DNA of 64,000 nt from Ambrosia x helenae (GCA_030844895.1 CM061223.1:13651994-13715993); one strand, 5' to 3'. Shown: positions 1 to 12,052, numbered from the stretch's first letter. The notes: generated by a model not told the origin, from the letters alone. A program made the numbers and translations.

Positions 1-283
1 TTGTTTTCGTATGTACAATCAAATTTCAAGTTTGTTACTTATTTTTGTTTTCATATGCTCATTGAGTCCCTATCTCATTCAAAAAGAGAAATTAGTTTTA
101 TGAGAGAAAAAAAAAAGATAATAACTTGAAGAACAAGATGTTCACTAAGACTGTTTAAAAAGCTTGCAGCTTATAACTCACTCGAAGTTTGCTTAAAAAA
201 GCTAGTTCGGAAAAAGCTCGACTATAAACGAGGTCAGCTTGGCTTGGTTTGTAAACGAGCCGAGCCTGAACTGAGGTAAGTTC

Positions 284-470
284 TATAGAAATTTAAGCGG
301 AAGCGATTTTCTATTTGGTTTTGGTTTTATTTGTTTGAGCCCTGCAGCTGGAGGGCTGCTCGGTTTCTAAACACCGACTCTCAAAACGGGGTTTATAAAC
401 ACCGACTCTCAAAACGGCAAGTGGATTGTGAGAAGTATTGAGGTTGTGAGAAGTATTGAGATAGAACAAT
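284..470. mobile_element. Left part of a TAGAAATTT-ended inverted-repeat element
   Basis: From 284 this matches the left arm of the foldback element at 2275-2571 for about 190 bp, then diverges. It contains two small internal duplications (an 'AAACACCGACTCTCAAAACGG' block and a 'GTGAGAAGTATTGAG' block). It could be a truncated copy, or the left end of a larger insertion whose right end is at 2571. Confidence 0.5.
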
Positions 471-737
471 TGTTTATTTCTTGATTGAAATATTTTGGTA
501 CAAAACTAGGAGAAACAACCTCGTATATAAATACATAAATGAAAATGTAAAATGAGCACAAATCATGGAGCTTGAATCATGGTGACTTGAATGGAGTTAA
601 TTATGAAGACCCATTAATCTAGGTACTAGTGGTGGATCCCTTATCTTGGTGAGAAAAAGGAAAATGTTGAGAGAATAATGCAATCCAATACTCTCCGTCA
701 AGTTGTAGCGTGTATGTCAATAACACACAACTTGTCA

Positions 738-741
<4 letters not shown>
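471..741. other. AT-rich spacer, nothing recognised
   Basis: AT-rich sequence between the inverted-repeat fragment and the (TA)n tract. I see no coding frame or repeat structure. Confidence 0.4.

Positions 742-787
<46 letters not shown>
742..787. repeat. (TA)n microsatellite
   Basis: Uninterrupted TA dinucleotide run of about 46 bp. Confidence 0.95.
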
Positions 788-791
<4 letters not shown>

Positions 792-844
792 AACACTCCC
801 CTCAAGTTGGAGCGTTTCCTTTCCTTGCGGATTCAAAGATTTTG

Positions 845-1235
845 AATCCAATTTTTCTTGTCAGATCAAATGACCCGACTTTCCTTTTTTTTTGCGGGTT
901 CAAAGGACCCGACTTTCTTTTTTCTTGCGGGTTCAAAGGCCCGACTTTCTTTTTCTTGGGAGTTTAAAAAAACTCGACTTTTCTCGCGAGCTCAAATGTT
1001 TGAACCTGACTTTTCTTTTTACTAGTTTAAAAACCCGACTTTTCTTCTCGCGGGCTCAACAAACCCGACTTTTCTTCTCGCGGGCTCAACAAACCCGACA
1101 TTTTATCTTGCGAGTTCAAAAGAACCCAACTTTTCTTTCTCGCTAGTCCAAAAAACTCGACTTTTATTTTCTTATGAGTTCAAAAAACCCGACTTTTCTT
1201 CTTGTAAATTTAAAAAACCCGACCTTTCCCTTTTT
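845..1235. repeat. Degenerate ~28-35 bp tandem repeat
   Basis: About a dozen units of the form (aa)CCCGACTTTTCTT-CTCGCGGGCTCAA, varying in the length of the T run and the CTCGCGGG part. The cleanest two adjacent copies lie near 1035-1100. Open frames through it are by-products of the periodicity. Confidence 0.8.
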
Positions 1236-1384
1236 TTTTTTATTTTAATAACCACCAAGTTTTTGGTTTTCAAAAAAAAAAATAATATCAGACCAATAAT
1301 TCCTTTGTTTTCTCGCATGCGTATGTTATTTTGTTCCCTTCCTTACATGTCGTAGGGTATACTTTCCACTAGGGATGAGCTCGG

Positions 1385-1640
1385 GACGGTATCAGTATCG
1401 AACTGATACCGATTCTGACAATACCGATTCTGAAAAGTCTAAAAAACCAATACCGATATCGATACCGAACACATACGGTACGGTACGGTATAGGTACGGT
1501 ACCGGTATGATATCGGTATTTTACCTTAAAATATCGATACCGTACTGATCCTGAACCGATGCCGATAATATCAAAACCGAAAATCCATAAATATGGGTAC
1601 CGATACCGATCCCGAAACCACTCGATTCGGTATCAGAATC
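1385..1640. repeat. ATCGGTACCG-type short-word array
   Basis: Dense degenerate copies of ACCGATACC, CGGTATCGG and GGTACGGTACC on both strands, giving strong local self-complementarity. A hAT-like start (TAGGGATG at 1370) precedes it, but I find no matching end or TSD. Confidence 0.65.
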
Positions 1641-2274
1641 AGGACGAGACGAGATCGGTATTCGGCCTTGTATGCTATCCCTACCTTCCACCCCCATCAC
1701 ATCCCCACCACTATTACTTTCGCACTCTCCATTCTCCATACCTTTTCACTTTTTTTTTTAAACAAATTGCTTTTTGACTCTTTTCCTCTCATCTCAATCT
1801 TCAATAACAGATCAAGAAAAGAAAACTTTATTGCCCAAAAAAACCAAGACACTTCTATAGCTTCTTCAACTTATGCTTATTTATCTTTTTGAATTCTTCT
1901 TCCCCTCACCCTTTTTTTTAACTATCCGTCCATATCATCTCAGTACCCGAACCCGACCGATTATGTTTCGGACCTTCCTCGGGCTTAATATCCGAGAACC
2001 CACTTGAAGAAATCGGATTCAAGAAACACGTGAATGAAAACTGGGTAAACATGGAACCGATTGAAAAGGGGTTGTTTTTTAATCAGAAAGGAAAGATTCG
2101 AGAAAAGAGTTATTGGTGTTGGGTAGTTTTTATTTGGTTGGTGATGGAGGTTGGCGTTGACGGTGGCGCGTGTGGTTAGCGGTGGTTGAGGAAGGTGAGG
2201 TGGTGGTGAGAAGCTCCTGAACAATTTCTTTTTATTTTTTGGTTCTTCCGAGCAGGATAATAACCCGCATACCA
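1641..2274. other. Low-complexity spacer, no gene recognised
   Basis: Pyrimidine-rich, then purine-rich low-complexity sequence. Short open frames lack recognisable motifs. Confidence 0.4.
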
Positions 2275-2571
2275 TATAGAAATTTAAGCAGAAGCGATTT
2301 TCTATTTGTTTTGGTTTTATTTGTTTGAGCCCTGCAGCTGGAGGGCTGCTTGGTTTCTAAACCCAGACTCTCAAAACGGTAAAGTGGATTGTGAGAAGTA
2401 TTGAGATAAAACAATTCTTCCATCTCTATATTCTACCTTTATAATTCTTATACAAATAAAGCCACCTAGCCGTTTTGATAGTCGGTAGCTAGAAACCGAG
2501 CAGCCTTAGGCTGCGGGCTCAAACCAATAAACCAAACCAAATAGAAAATCGCTTTCGCTTGAATTTCTATA
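2275..2571. mobile_element. Foldback MITE with long terminal inverted repeats
   Basis: The left arm (TATAGAAATTTAAGC onwards) and right arm (ending CTTGAATTTCTATA) are reverse complements over roughly 100 bp, including the GAGCCCTGCAGC / GCTGCGGGCTC blocks. Total length is 297 bp. Flanking TA dinucleotides could be a TA TSD, but the AT-rich context weakens that. There is no coding capacity. Confidence 0.7.
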
Positions 2572-3094
2572 TAACTCGTGGCTCGCTCATTTGGCTCGTT
2601 TAAATTAAAGCTAAATTTTCAATTTATGTAAATTGTAAAAAAAAAATAGCGTAGCATTTAGTTAAAAGTATATTATGAGTGAAATATCCAAATAACTCTT
2701 TTTTATATGACCAATTTTTTTTGTTTTCCATGAAAACATAACAAAAATATAAAATTAGTTCTAGTTAATGAACTATTTATTTCACATTATCTATTAACTA
2801 ATTTAACATATACAGATACAAATATAAAAACAAATTATTAATTTCTTATATAATATGAATATTTATAAAAAACGTAAAAAAAAATTGGTTGGCCCATGAG
2901 CCGGCTCGTTCGACTCGGTTTTAAATGAGCTGAGCCCGAGCCCAACATTTAGGCTTGGTAATATAATGGGATCGACTCGGTTCAGCTTGATTTGTAAATA
3001 AGCAGAGCCTAAGCTCGCCCTGGTTTGACTCGGCTCGTTACATCCCTAATGTTCACTATAGTATTTTATGATACAATTTTGTCTTGGAGTGAAT
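2572..3094. other. Right arm of the hAT-like element and short AT-rich spacer
   Basis: 2572-3048 holds repeated GGCTCG/CGAGCC words and ends CATCCCTA at the TSD. 3057-3094 is AT-rich without features. Confidence 0.4.
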
Positions 3095-3102
3095 ACTAAT
3101 AG

Positions 3103-5017
3103 TAGGGGTGGCAAAATGGGTAGGTTGGGTTGGGTTGGGTGATGGGTTAGGAAGGGTATGGGTTAGGATGAGTTTGGGTCAAGATGGGTAAATTAAAAAA
3201 ATAGGTTAGGATGGGTTAGGTCAGGATGGGTTTGGGTCTAGATGGTTTGGATTAAGATAGGTTCACATCAAAATAGATTAAAATTAAAAAAAAAATTAAA
3301 ATAACAATAAAAAGTTAAAAATTGAAAAAGTAAAAAAAAAGTAAAAAAACAAATTTAAAATTAAAAAACAAAAATAAAATTAAAAATAAAATTTTAAGGG
3401 ATCCGAAATATTTCATTTCAAACCGGACCAGTTCGACACTATCGGGCTCGTTAACAACCCGGAGCATTACTACCTGGCCAGGCCCGATAGCAACCCGGAC
3501 TGTTTCGACCAGACCGTTCCCGTTAGCGACCAGGACCGTTTTGACCCGGCTAGGCCCGTTAGCGACCGGAACCGTTTTGACTCGACCGGCCACGGTAACG
3601 ACCCAGACCGTTTCAACCTGACTAATCCCGTAGCGACTCGGACAGGCCCGGTAGAGACCCGGACCTTTTTGACCCGACCGGGCGCGGTAACACCCCAAAC
3701 CGTTTCAACCTGACCCGTCCAGTAGCGACCCAGAATGTTTTGACTCGGCCGGGCCCGGTAGCGACCCGGACCGTTTCGACCCGACCGGGCCCGGTAAAGA
3801 CCCAGACCGTTTCAACCTGACATGTCCCGTAGCGACCCGACCGGGCCCGGTAAAGACTCAGACCGTTTCAACCTGACCCGTCCCGTAGCGACCCGGACCG
3901 TTTCGACCCAACCGGGCCCGGTAATGACCCGGACTGTTTCGACCCGACCGGGCCCGATAACGACCAGACCGTTTCAACCTGACCCGGAACGTTTCGACCC
4001 GCCGGGCCCGGTAGCGACCCGGACCGTTTCAACCTGACCTGTCCCGTAGCGACCCGGACTGTTTCGACCCGACCAGGCCCGATAACGACCCAGACCGTTT
4101 CAACCTGACCCGTCCCGTAGCGACCCGGACCATTTCAACCTGACCCGTCCCGTAGCGACCCGGACCGTTTCAACCTGACCCGTCCCGTAGCGACCCGGAC
4201 TGTTTCTACCCGATCGGGCACGTTAGCGACCCGGACCGTTTCGACCCAACCGGGCCCGGTAACGACCCAGACCGTTTCAACCTGACCCGTCCCGTAGCGA
4301 CCCGGACCATTTTGACCCGACCGGGCCCGGTTGCGACCCGGACCGTTTCAACCTGACCCGTCCCGTAGCGACCCGGCCGGGCCCGCTAGCGACCCGGACC
4401 GTTTCGACCCGACCGGGTCCGATAACGACCCAGACCGTTTCAACCTGACCCATCCCGTAGCGACCCGTAGCGACCCGGACCGTTTCGACCCGGCCGGGCC
4501 CGGTAGCGACCCGGACCGTTTCAACCTGACCCGTCCCGTAGCGACTCTGACTGTTTCGACCCGGCCGAGCTCGCTAGCGACCCGTACCGTTTCGACTCGG
4601 CCGGGCCTGGTAGCGACCCGAACCGTTTCGATGAGATCGGTCTCGTTAACAACCCGTGTTGTTTCGATATTGCCGTCCGTTAACGACCCAAACGGTTTCG
4701 AACCGACTGGGGTGATCAACAAATGCAAAAGATATATTTTTTTGTTTTTAATGAAATTTATTTCTATGTGGCATCAACGCTTTTGGTGTTGGGTGAGTTT
4801 TAATTCATATTTGTATATGGTTATTTAAAAATACCCATCCTGACCCATTTGTTTTTTTTGACATACCCATCCTGACCCACTTACTTATTTTCTACAATTA
4901 AAATTACCCATCCTAACCCCCTTGAAAATTATACTAAATTCATTTTAACCCACAAGGTCAAATTTTAAACCCAAAATAACCCAAACTCAACTAGATGGGT
5001 TAAAATTGTCAGGTCTA
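3103..5017. mobile_element. Non-autonomous hAT-like element carrying a minisatellite
   Basis: Perfect 8-bp TSD ACTAATAG at 3095-3102 and 5018-5025. The ends are TAGGGGTGGCAA and, in reverse complement, TAGACCTGACAA. Subterminal regions are inversely related: GGGTTGGG/GATGGGTTAGG words on the left and CCCATCC/TGACCCA words on the right. No transposase is encoded. The core is filled by the GC-rich array at about 3430-4700. TSD and ends are directly visible; the hAT class is inferred from them. Confidence 0.8.
3430..4700. repeat. GC-rich 35-36 bp minisatellite
   Basis: Roughly 35 tandem units. Two alternating forms share CGACCCGGACCGTTTC and then continue either AACCTGACCCGTCCCGTAG or GACCCGACCGGGCCCGGTA. 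The array is much more GC- and CpG-rich than its surroundings and is palindromic around CCGGGCCCGG. Long open frames on both strands follow from a unit length near a multiple of three and are not genes. Confidence 0.9.
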
Positions 5018-5025
5018 ACTAATAG

Positions 5026-5255
5026 CATCATCATTCCTAAAAAAAAAAAAGATACAGTTTTGATTTCTGAGTTTAACCAATTTACCTTTGGTTCTTGTTG
5101 TTTTTCTCACTTAACAAATATGTCAAATATAGTAGATTCAGTTAGCTTTTAAAGTTAAAATCTTTTTAAATGGCCATGGCACATGTGTATTTAAAAACAT
5201 ATAATTGCAAAAAAAAAAAAAAAAAAAATAAATAATAATAATAATAAAAAATAAA
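5026..5255. other. AT-rich spacer with poly(A)/(AAT)n
   Basis: Ends in a poly(A) run of about 20 bp and a short (AAT)n stretch (5209-5250). No gene seen. Confidence 0.6.
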
Positions 5256-5410
5256 CACTACTACAAAAATAAGCAATTGTCACCAAAATTTGTTACCGAA
5301 AATCACGGTAGCAAATTTTGAAAAAGCTAAGTGGCAGCTGAAAGTTTAAAATTTTGCCACCATCTATTTTCGGTAGCAAATTGGTAAAAAAAACATTTTA
5401 AAAATAATAT
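5256..5410. mobile_element. CACTA-type transposon terminus (one end only)
   Basis: Begins CACTACTACAAAAA, the usual start of plant CACTA (CMC/EnSpm) elements. Repeated subterminal words follow: GTTACCG / CGGTAGCAAATT in both orientations, three copies within 120 bp. No inverted partner end was found in the window, so this is a truncated or solo end, or the partner was displaced by the retroelements downstream. Confidence 0.65.
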
Positions 5411-5674
5411 ATATATACACGCACACTTGTTTCCCTAAATCTAATCCATAAACTGAGTAACCACGACATAAGCTCCATCACTGTAAGTCCGTAACCATCC
5501 ATCAACAACATCATCGTAACCTCCATTGAAGCAGGTACCATCTCCGATAACATTTGTAACAGGTAATCCATCGATTCAATTCAATTCACTTGTAAGAACG
5601 ATTCAATTCATCTGTAACAGGTTATCCATCGAAGTTATTACCCGAGACTATGACCTAATCGATCCACCATTGAA
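5411..5674. other. Unassigned sequence, target of LARD-1
   Basis: Contains a repeated CCATTGAAGCAGGTACC-like phrase (near 5531 and at the LARD-1 insertion site) and repeated ATTCAATTC words. No coding evidence. Confidence 0.4.
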
Positions 5675-5679
5675 GCAGG

Positions 5680-8155
5680 TGTAACAACCCTGGCAGTTGG
5701 TGCCGGGTCGGGTTATCGGAGCTACGCAGCGGAATTCAGGATAATGACAGTCTTGACTCTTCCAGGATCCACATCATCATATCTGTCGGGTTACCTGAAC
5801 ACATGCCAAAAATAGTTTCTGTCAACATAAAGTTGGTGAGGTCGTGTATTTTATAAAGTGAATGGCCAATTCGTTTATTGATAATTATTTAATAACAATC
5901 TTTCATAAATATGCTTTACAATTCTAATTCTGGAGGGGAAAATATATTCTATTATATCAATTAAATTATACCGATTGTATGTCAATCTAATATATTGTTT
6001 CTATTATATTCTATTAGTTGCCATTCCTATCGATGGTACCACTCTGCTTGTGTTAAATATAATTATTCCTACCCTCTACTCAGGTAAGACTGGTTCTTGT
6101 CCTCTAGTCGGACAAGAAAGGAAATGGCGATATACCGATCAGTACTGTCCTAGTCGTTTCTATTGTCCCCTTTTCTATTATATTTCCTTTATAAAATCTA
6201 TTATGTAAAGCATTTCTAGGTTTTCTAATAAATGACATGTATTCTCCCGAAAACATTAATAAAACAGTAAAAGTGGGGAGTTCACGATACTCACAGGTTT
6301 GTGTTATATCTTCTGCTTAAACTTCTTATTACAATTATATTTCATATATATATATCGATACGTTTTACGCGTGGGACTTGTTAAATTGTAATACTTAGGA
6401 TATATATCATATATACAATTTATTATATATAGAATTCGGTATATATTAGATAGTCCTAAACCCGGGGTTTATTATTGACACGACACGGACATCCTAAAAT
6501 CTAGCTGGCCATTACAGCTTGGCACTCGTAGCTAATAAAGCTGGCCATTACAGCTTGGCACACGAACCTAAAGAACTCTAGACACGAACTTACCCGGATG
6601 CTGGTTCGGCAGAGCATATTATTATTAACCCGAGTCTAGTATATCGTTTTATATATCGAATCGAATATATATATATATATATAAACGTATGTATTTTATA
6701 TATGTTTATTATTCTCTTATTATTATTATCAAGTCCGTACGTTATCCGTATTATATATATATATTCGTATAATTCTAATAATATTCCTCGTCTAGTCATT
6801 GGACCGGGTTCTATTCCGGGTGTTGACCGAGTCACTGAGTTGACTCGGTAACGACTTGTATCCTCCAACTCGTTTATCGGTACCTCATAACAAATAACTA
6901 TTATAATCTTTAGTTAATAATAGATTATAACATAATATTTGATAACCAATAAAACGGTTAGAGATGTATTTACCGGGGATATGACCGGATCTCGTCGGAA
7001 TATAATCGGGAGCTGACCGGAGATTTACCAGAAAACATAATACCAACCGGAGTACAACGGGAATCAGCCGAAGGCCCCAATCCACCGGATTATAATACAC
7101 GAACATACCCACATCATCACATATTACGAATATAAGACAATCAAAAGGGGTTCGTGGTTGGTTTATAGAGTACGGATTCAAACAGAAAGAGGGTTCTTCG
7201 GGGTTCAGATCAGAAAGTGACCGGTTATCAAAACGGGACCTGGGTTTGACTGAATATAGTCAACCGGTGGTATCAAGACCCGGTAACAGTAGGGTATCGG
7301 ATGGAAACAGGAACTCGATTAAGATACAGAATACGATACCATACCCGGTTATGATTCTCGAGCAGACAGGGGTTACAGATCTGATGACAGTCACCATATC
7401 CGGTGACTGTCCGGCTCGTTTAACAGTAACAGCAAGCAGAATAAGATGGGTTAACGGGTTGGGATTGATCCGAGGGTTATTGATTATTATAAGGGTGTGT
7501 CTGATTACAAGGATTCGATGACAGTCACCATAACCGGTGACTGTCCGTCTTCAGTTAATCTGGAACAGAGGAAGAACATGGCGGGGTTCGGTGGTTCATA
7601 ACAGGAACAAGGTGGTGGTTCGTAACAGTGACGAGGTGGGGTTATTATCGGGTTGGGTTCAGTAACAGAATCAAGGAGGAGGGTTCAGTGATGGTTATTA
7701 CCGGAGAGGAAAAGGAACGCCGGAAAAGATAAAGGGAGGCGGCGGCGGCCGGCGGCCACCGGTGGAGGTGGTTGTCCGGCGAAGGCTTCTGATCAGAGAG
7801 TTTATAACACACACTTTGTGTGTGTGTTTTATGTACAGAGAGAGATGCGAGAGACAAGAAAGGGTGGTTTATACACTTAATTAGAATAGGGGGTGTTTGG
7901 CTACAGGGATAATGGCTGGGACTCGGGCGTTTGCTAACGGGTATAACAACAAAATAAGAAATGTTTAGTAGCGATTTAATAGCAGATAAGGAGCGTTTAA
8001 CCGAGATAATAAAATTTCAATAATTATTATATATATATATATAATCGGTTGAAACGGTTAGTCGCGAGATTCGAACTTAAATATTTTATTAAGTAATCGG
8101 GTGGTCAGGTACGACCCGACCCGTTTAAGAGACCCGTAACACCTCGAGTGTTACA
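5680..8155 (-). repeat. LARD-1 3' LTR
   Basis: 2476 bp, TGTAAC to GTTACA, aligned end to end with 12053-14481. On the minus strand it holds a TATA-like GTATAAA (7868-7874) followed by a pyrimidine-rich leader. Short frames repeated in both LTRs are LTR sequence, not genes. Confidence 0.92.
7386..7545. repeat. Two copies of a 26-nt perfect-arm hairpin
   Basis: 7386-7411 and 7520-7545 each have GACAGTCACC, a short ATA(T/A)CC loop, then GGTGACTGTC. They are 134 bp apart; the same pair with the same spacing is in the other LTR (13717-13742, 13851-13876). Confidence 0.85.
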
Positions 8156-8173
8156 CTCCCCCCCCCCCCCTTA
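8156..8173 (-). other. LARD-1 polypurine tract with 13-G run
   Basis: On the minus strand, AA-G(13)-AG directly precedes the 3' LTR. This is the expected site of plus-strand DNA priming. Confidence 0.75.
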
Positions 8174-11100
8174 GGAAATTTCGTCCCCGAAATTTGAGTG
8201 ATCTTGTCCTTTATACCCTTAACCTTTAAGGATATTACAAATCTAAACCGAACATTTATCAGTGAGACATGATCAGTTTTGTGGTTTGCAAGGAACTCGA
8301 TCTTATATCAATTCAAATCTACATTTTAACCTTTCTTGCTATAATCATGTTAATGCGGATACGTGGACTATCTGTATTTTCTGGTATGACTATTAAAGGT
8401 TTTCCGTATAGATTGATATTTTTCTTTATACTGTGAATATTCTTTTAATCTTGTCCCTCATTAGAATGAGAAACAGACTGAATATCATTCTTATATAAAG
8501 ACGATACAAACATTATCTGAGATTCTAATCGTTTTTCTTCTAAAAGGTTCACAATCTTTCAGCAAACATTGCTAGAGTCTCAAATCGATACGATATTCTC
8601 ATCGTTGATATTCGGATTTAATTACAATGATGGATTCTATATAGTTCTTAGGAGATAGATACGGAAATCCCTTCATTATCATGATTTGAATGGGATCCGA
8701 GCTACTACCTCTTTTATTTGAACCTTAGAATTTACCATCATTGTAATTCTGATTCTTAAAGAGTATGAATGATTTCTCAGATCATTAGACGTATCTTATC
8801 CGGAGTCTAAAGGTGCCGGAAAAGACTAATTGAACTTGTTGAATTACACGGTTTCAACAGTTCCTTTTTATTATCTTGACCTACTGGAATCGGTCATTGA
8901 GATTTCTCTTAAATCATCGATAATAATCTTACTGACTATTTCATTGATGATTGACTGCATTGTATCTCAATACATATTATTTGACTTTTCTTATTGTATT
9001 ATTGTGAACGAGGTCTTTCATAATTCTACAGTCAATATATGTAACTTTCTCTTGATAGTCTCGGAATCTACTGGTAACAGTCGTCGTTACGATTCTTTGA
9101 CTTTAGATTCTTATGGCAATGCATCAATTATTCTTTCTCAGAATCATGATTATCATTCAGGTTTAATGCATGAATACTTATTGTGTTAAGTATTTCTGCA
9201 AATATTCCTTCTTGATATCACTTCGGGATTTGATACATTTTCGATAAAATATTCTTTATAGAATTTCTAGTCGTTTTCGTACGACTTATATTCTTATCTG
9301 ATAAAATTCTTTTAATATATATTCATTTTAATAATTATTTATTCTGGCATATCTGATGCCTTCTGATAGTATTTGGCATTTTCTAATGCCTTTCTATTAT
9401 TCAGACATATCGAATGTCTTTCTGAATTATAATTCTTTTTATTTTTCGATTTATATTCTTTTATATCCAAGCAAATACTGATACTTATTTATAGCACACA
9501 CTATAAATTCCATCATTTTCATAATATACACTTGCTTGGAATAATCCTTTCTTATTTATGTATTCGATTAAAGTTTATACTTTTAGTGTCTGAAAACACT
9601 TTCCGATAAACTTATATATAGGCAATCTATCATATGTTCTTAACCCAACTTATTATAAGCGAAGCTTATTTCATCAGGATATTCGTGTAGATAGTTCTTG
9701 CCAGAACAGTGATTTCTTAAATTATATCTCACAACCTTTAACTCGGAACAGGACGTTTGTGATTCCTTGGCTAGAGAGTTTCACTGGAAAAATGAGCATA
9801 ATTCCATTCATTTTTCGTTTATACTTCGATTATACCTTGCGAATCTCTACGCGATTCCGCTTGGTATCAATTATATTTCGATATATTTGTTATAAATTAT
9901 TTTCTTTTGCTACTTCATTGGATTCTACCATTTCCGGTTTCTGAATCCATATAGATTTTTATCTGTTATATTCTTACAAGAATCATGTGGCTTGGTGGCA
10001 AATGTCCGGATATACCTTCCGTAAGGGTCCGGATATCTTTTTGCCACAGGAATTGCACAAAGGACATACAACTTATCTTTGGTTGGCAATCAAAAATCAA
10101 TATACTGATTTCTATGATTCGTAGAATTTAACCAATCGATGGTTTTTATTCTGCGAACATATTCTTAGTCGTATTTCACGAAGAAATTTCAACTAGATTG
10201 CCAGTTCTGTGGTCGTACTCTCCACATATGATATGCTGATGGTTCGAATATATATTTCTTCTTATTATTATTTCCTATTATTTCTTTTAATATGTTCATG
10301 ACACAAACAAACTGTGATCTTGATAAACTCCTACTCGAATGTTCCTGTGCCTGTGGCGTTCATAATTATGTCGCGATCATAATTACTATTCCACCTCACC
10401 TAACATTCTAGTATTTGTTTATTTTAATCACAATAGGTATGTGTCCTTCACATATTATTCTGATATTCTTTTCTTTATTTTCTCTTAGAATCATAATTAT
10501 ATAATTCTAGAATAAAACATGTTGATCCGAGTCCAACGAAATAGACTGTCAATCGTTCAAGAATTTGATTGCGCCAAAAGATGTCCAATATAACTATCCA
10601 ATCTTTTTAATATCCCTGACTTGCTCAAGTCATAGGATTAAGACGGTACTTATATTGTCGCATAATCGAGCGAGTAAGAATTCGGTTTCTTTAGAGAGAT
10701 TCCAAATTATTTCTTGTCACGAGATTTCAAGATAATAATATTTCTATCCAAAATATTATTGAATTTTTGGAAAAGATCGAAGATAATACATAACTGAGAT
10801 TTCTATGTATACACAAAGATAGATTTAGATTATAAAATGGAATATATAATATTCATCGTTCATATTAGAATAAAATATCAAGGAAGTTATTCGAGCGAAT
10901 ATAAATATAGAATCGTGCCGAAAATACTCTTGACGTATATACGGATAGAAATTCGATTAAAGATCTTTTACGAAAATGGCACTGAATATGGAGTGAAATA
11001 TGTTCGGACAAAATGATACAACCGTGGTTCTATAGGATTTTCATATTTTTGAAATAAAATTTCTAGGGACTTTTTAATAATTATCAAGAGTATCAATACT

Positions 11101-12037
11101 TGGTTTTATAAAAAGAAAGTTATAGTATTGACGGATTTTCTCGATCTTATAAATTTGAATAAAACGTCTATTTGAAATTTAAAAGCGGAGGGATATTTAT
11201 ATTAAAAATCGAAATATTTGATTCAGTATAAAATAGAAATGACTTGGAATGAATTCAGTGAACTTCAAAGTCATACCGAAAAGATTTAAAACAACTTAAG
11301 TTACCGAGGAATCTGTCCGATTTCTGATTAAATAATCGAAGGAAGTTCTTTAGAAACATAATACTTGTATGTCTCTAGCATATCGGATTTTATTGAAATT
11401 TCGGAATTTGAAATAATATTTCTGGAAACTATATCATAGGAATGTTCAAGTTGGAGCATATATTTGTATTCTTATTTATATATATTGGAGCAACTACAAG
11501 GTTAATGATCTGAGATCGGATATAAATAGCCATTGAGACCGGAATAATTCAATAAACTTATCTGAAGTTTCTTGAATCAACGATGGATGATTTATGTTTT
11601 ATAATCTATTTATTTTTCTATATAAGTATATTTACTTTTATAACTTTCGTCATTTCTTATTATTTATATCTCGATTTATTTTCTGATTTCTTTTAATATA
11701 TCTGGTTTCTGTTCTGTATTCTTTCTCATTTCTTATAGCCTTAATATCCTGTAAGATTTTCCAGAAATTAAATGTGTATGTAAATTCACAATTGTGTACA
11801 TAATTGTCAATTTACCCCACATAATCATTCTAGTAATATCCTGTAGTGGATTCGTTTTAATTTCTAATATACTGTTATGGTTCTCACCAACTTTATAATG
11901 GTTTGGCATTTAGGTACCCAAAATTTTATCCTCTAATATTCTTTTACCTTATACATATTTCTAATCAAAATTTCTTTTAAAAGACATTTCTGGTAGATCC
12001 TGGATTAGTAAAGATTTCAAGACTGTCCTTAAGCGCC
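8174..12037 (-). other. LARD-1 internal region, non-coding
   Basis: Strongly AT-rich. The longest frame is about 119 codons and has no retroviral motif. Next to the PPT is the palindrome AAATTTCGTCCCCGAAATTT (8176-8195), also found at the same place in the Tekay element and LARD-2. Many short TTCGATT/AATCGAA-like words recur but I could not define a unit. Confidence 0.7.
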
Positions 12038-12049
12038 GCTCTGATACCA
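12038..12049 (-). other. LARD-1 primer-binding site (tRNA-Met type)
   Basis: Minus strand TGGTATCAGAGC, three bases inside the 5' LTR; the standard plant initiator tRNA-Met PBS. Confidence 0.9.
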
Positions 12050-12052
12050 ACC

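Larger units (their letters stand above)
146..3048. mobile_element. Non-autonomous hAT-like element, interrupted
   Basis: A perfect 8-bp direct repeat, ATGTTCAC, lies at 138-145 and 3049-3056. The enclosed DNA starts TAAGACTG and ends CATCCCTA, a degenerate inverted pair of the TAGGG(A/G)TG kind typical of hAT ends. Both flanks (about 200-283 and 2572-3048) are rich in the words GCTCG and CGAGC. The middle (284-2571) has its own inverted ends and looks like a later insertion, leaving about 615 bp of original element. There is no transposase. The TSD is seen directly; the hAT assignment is inferred from TSD length and end sequence. Confidence 0.6.

Noticed and set aside
1370..1640. A third hAT element starting TAGGGATG at 1370
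   Set aside because: No inverted end was found. The preceding CTTTCCAC has only a 5/8 match at 3049-3056, where ATGTTCAC pairs better with 138-145.
3315..4828. Long open frames on both strands (up to 165 codons) in the GC-rich array
   Set aside because: They follow from tandem units of near-triplet length. The translations are simple periodic repeats, identical in style on both strands.
6885..7521. Frames of 91-98 codons repeated at 13216-13852
   Set aside because: They lie in LARD-1 LTRs; the repetition is due to the LTR pair. No protein motif or codon bias.
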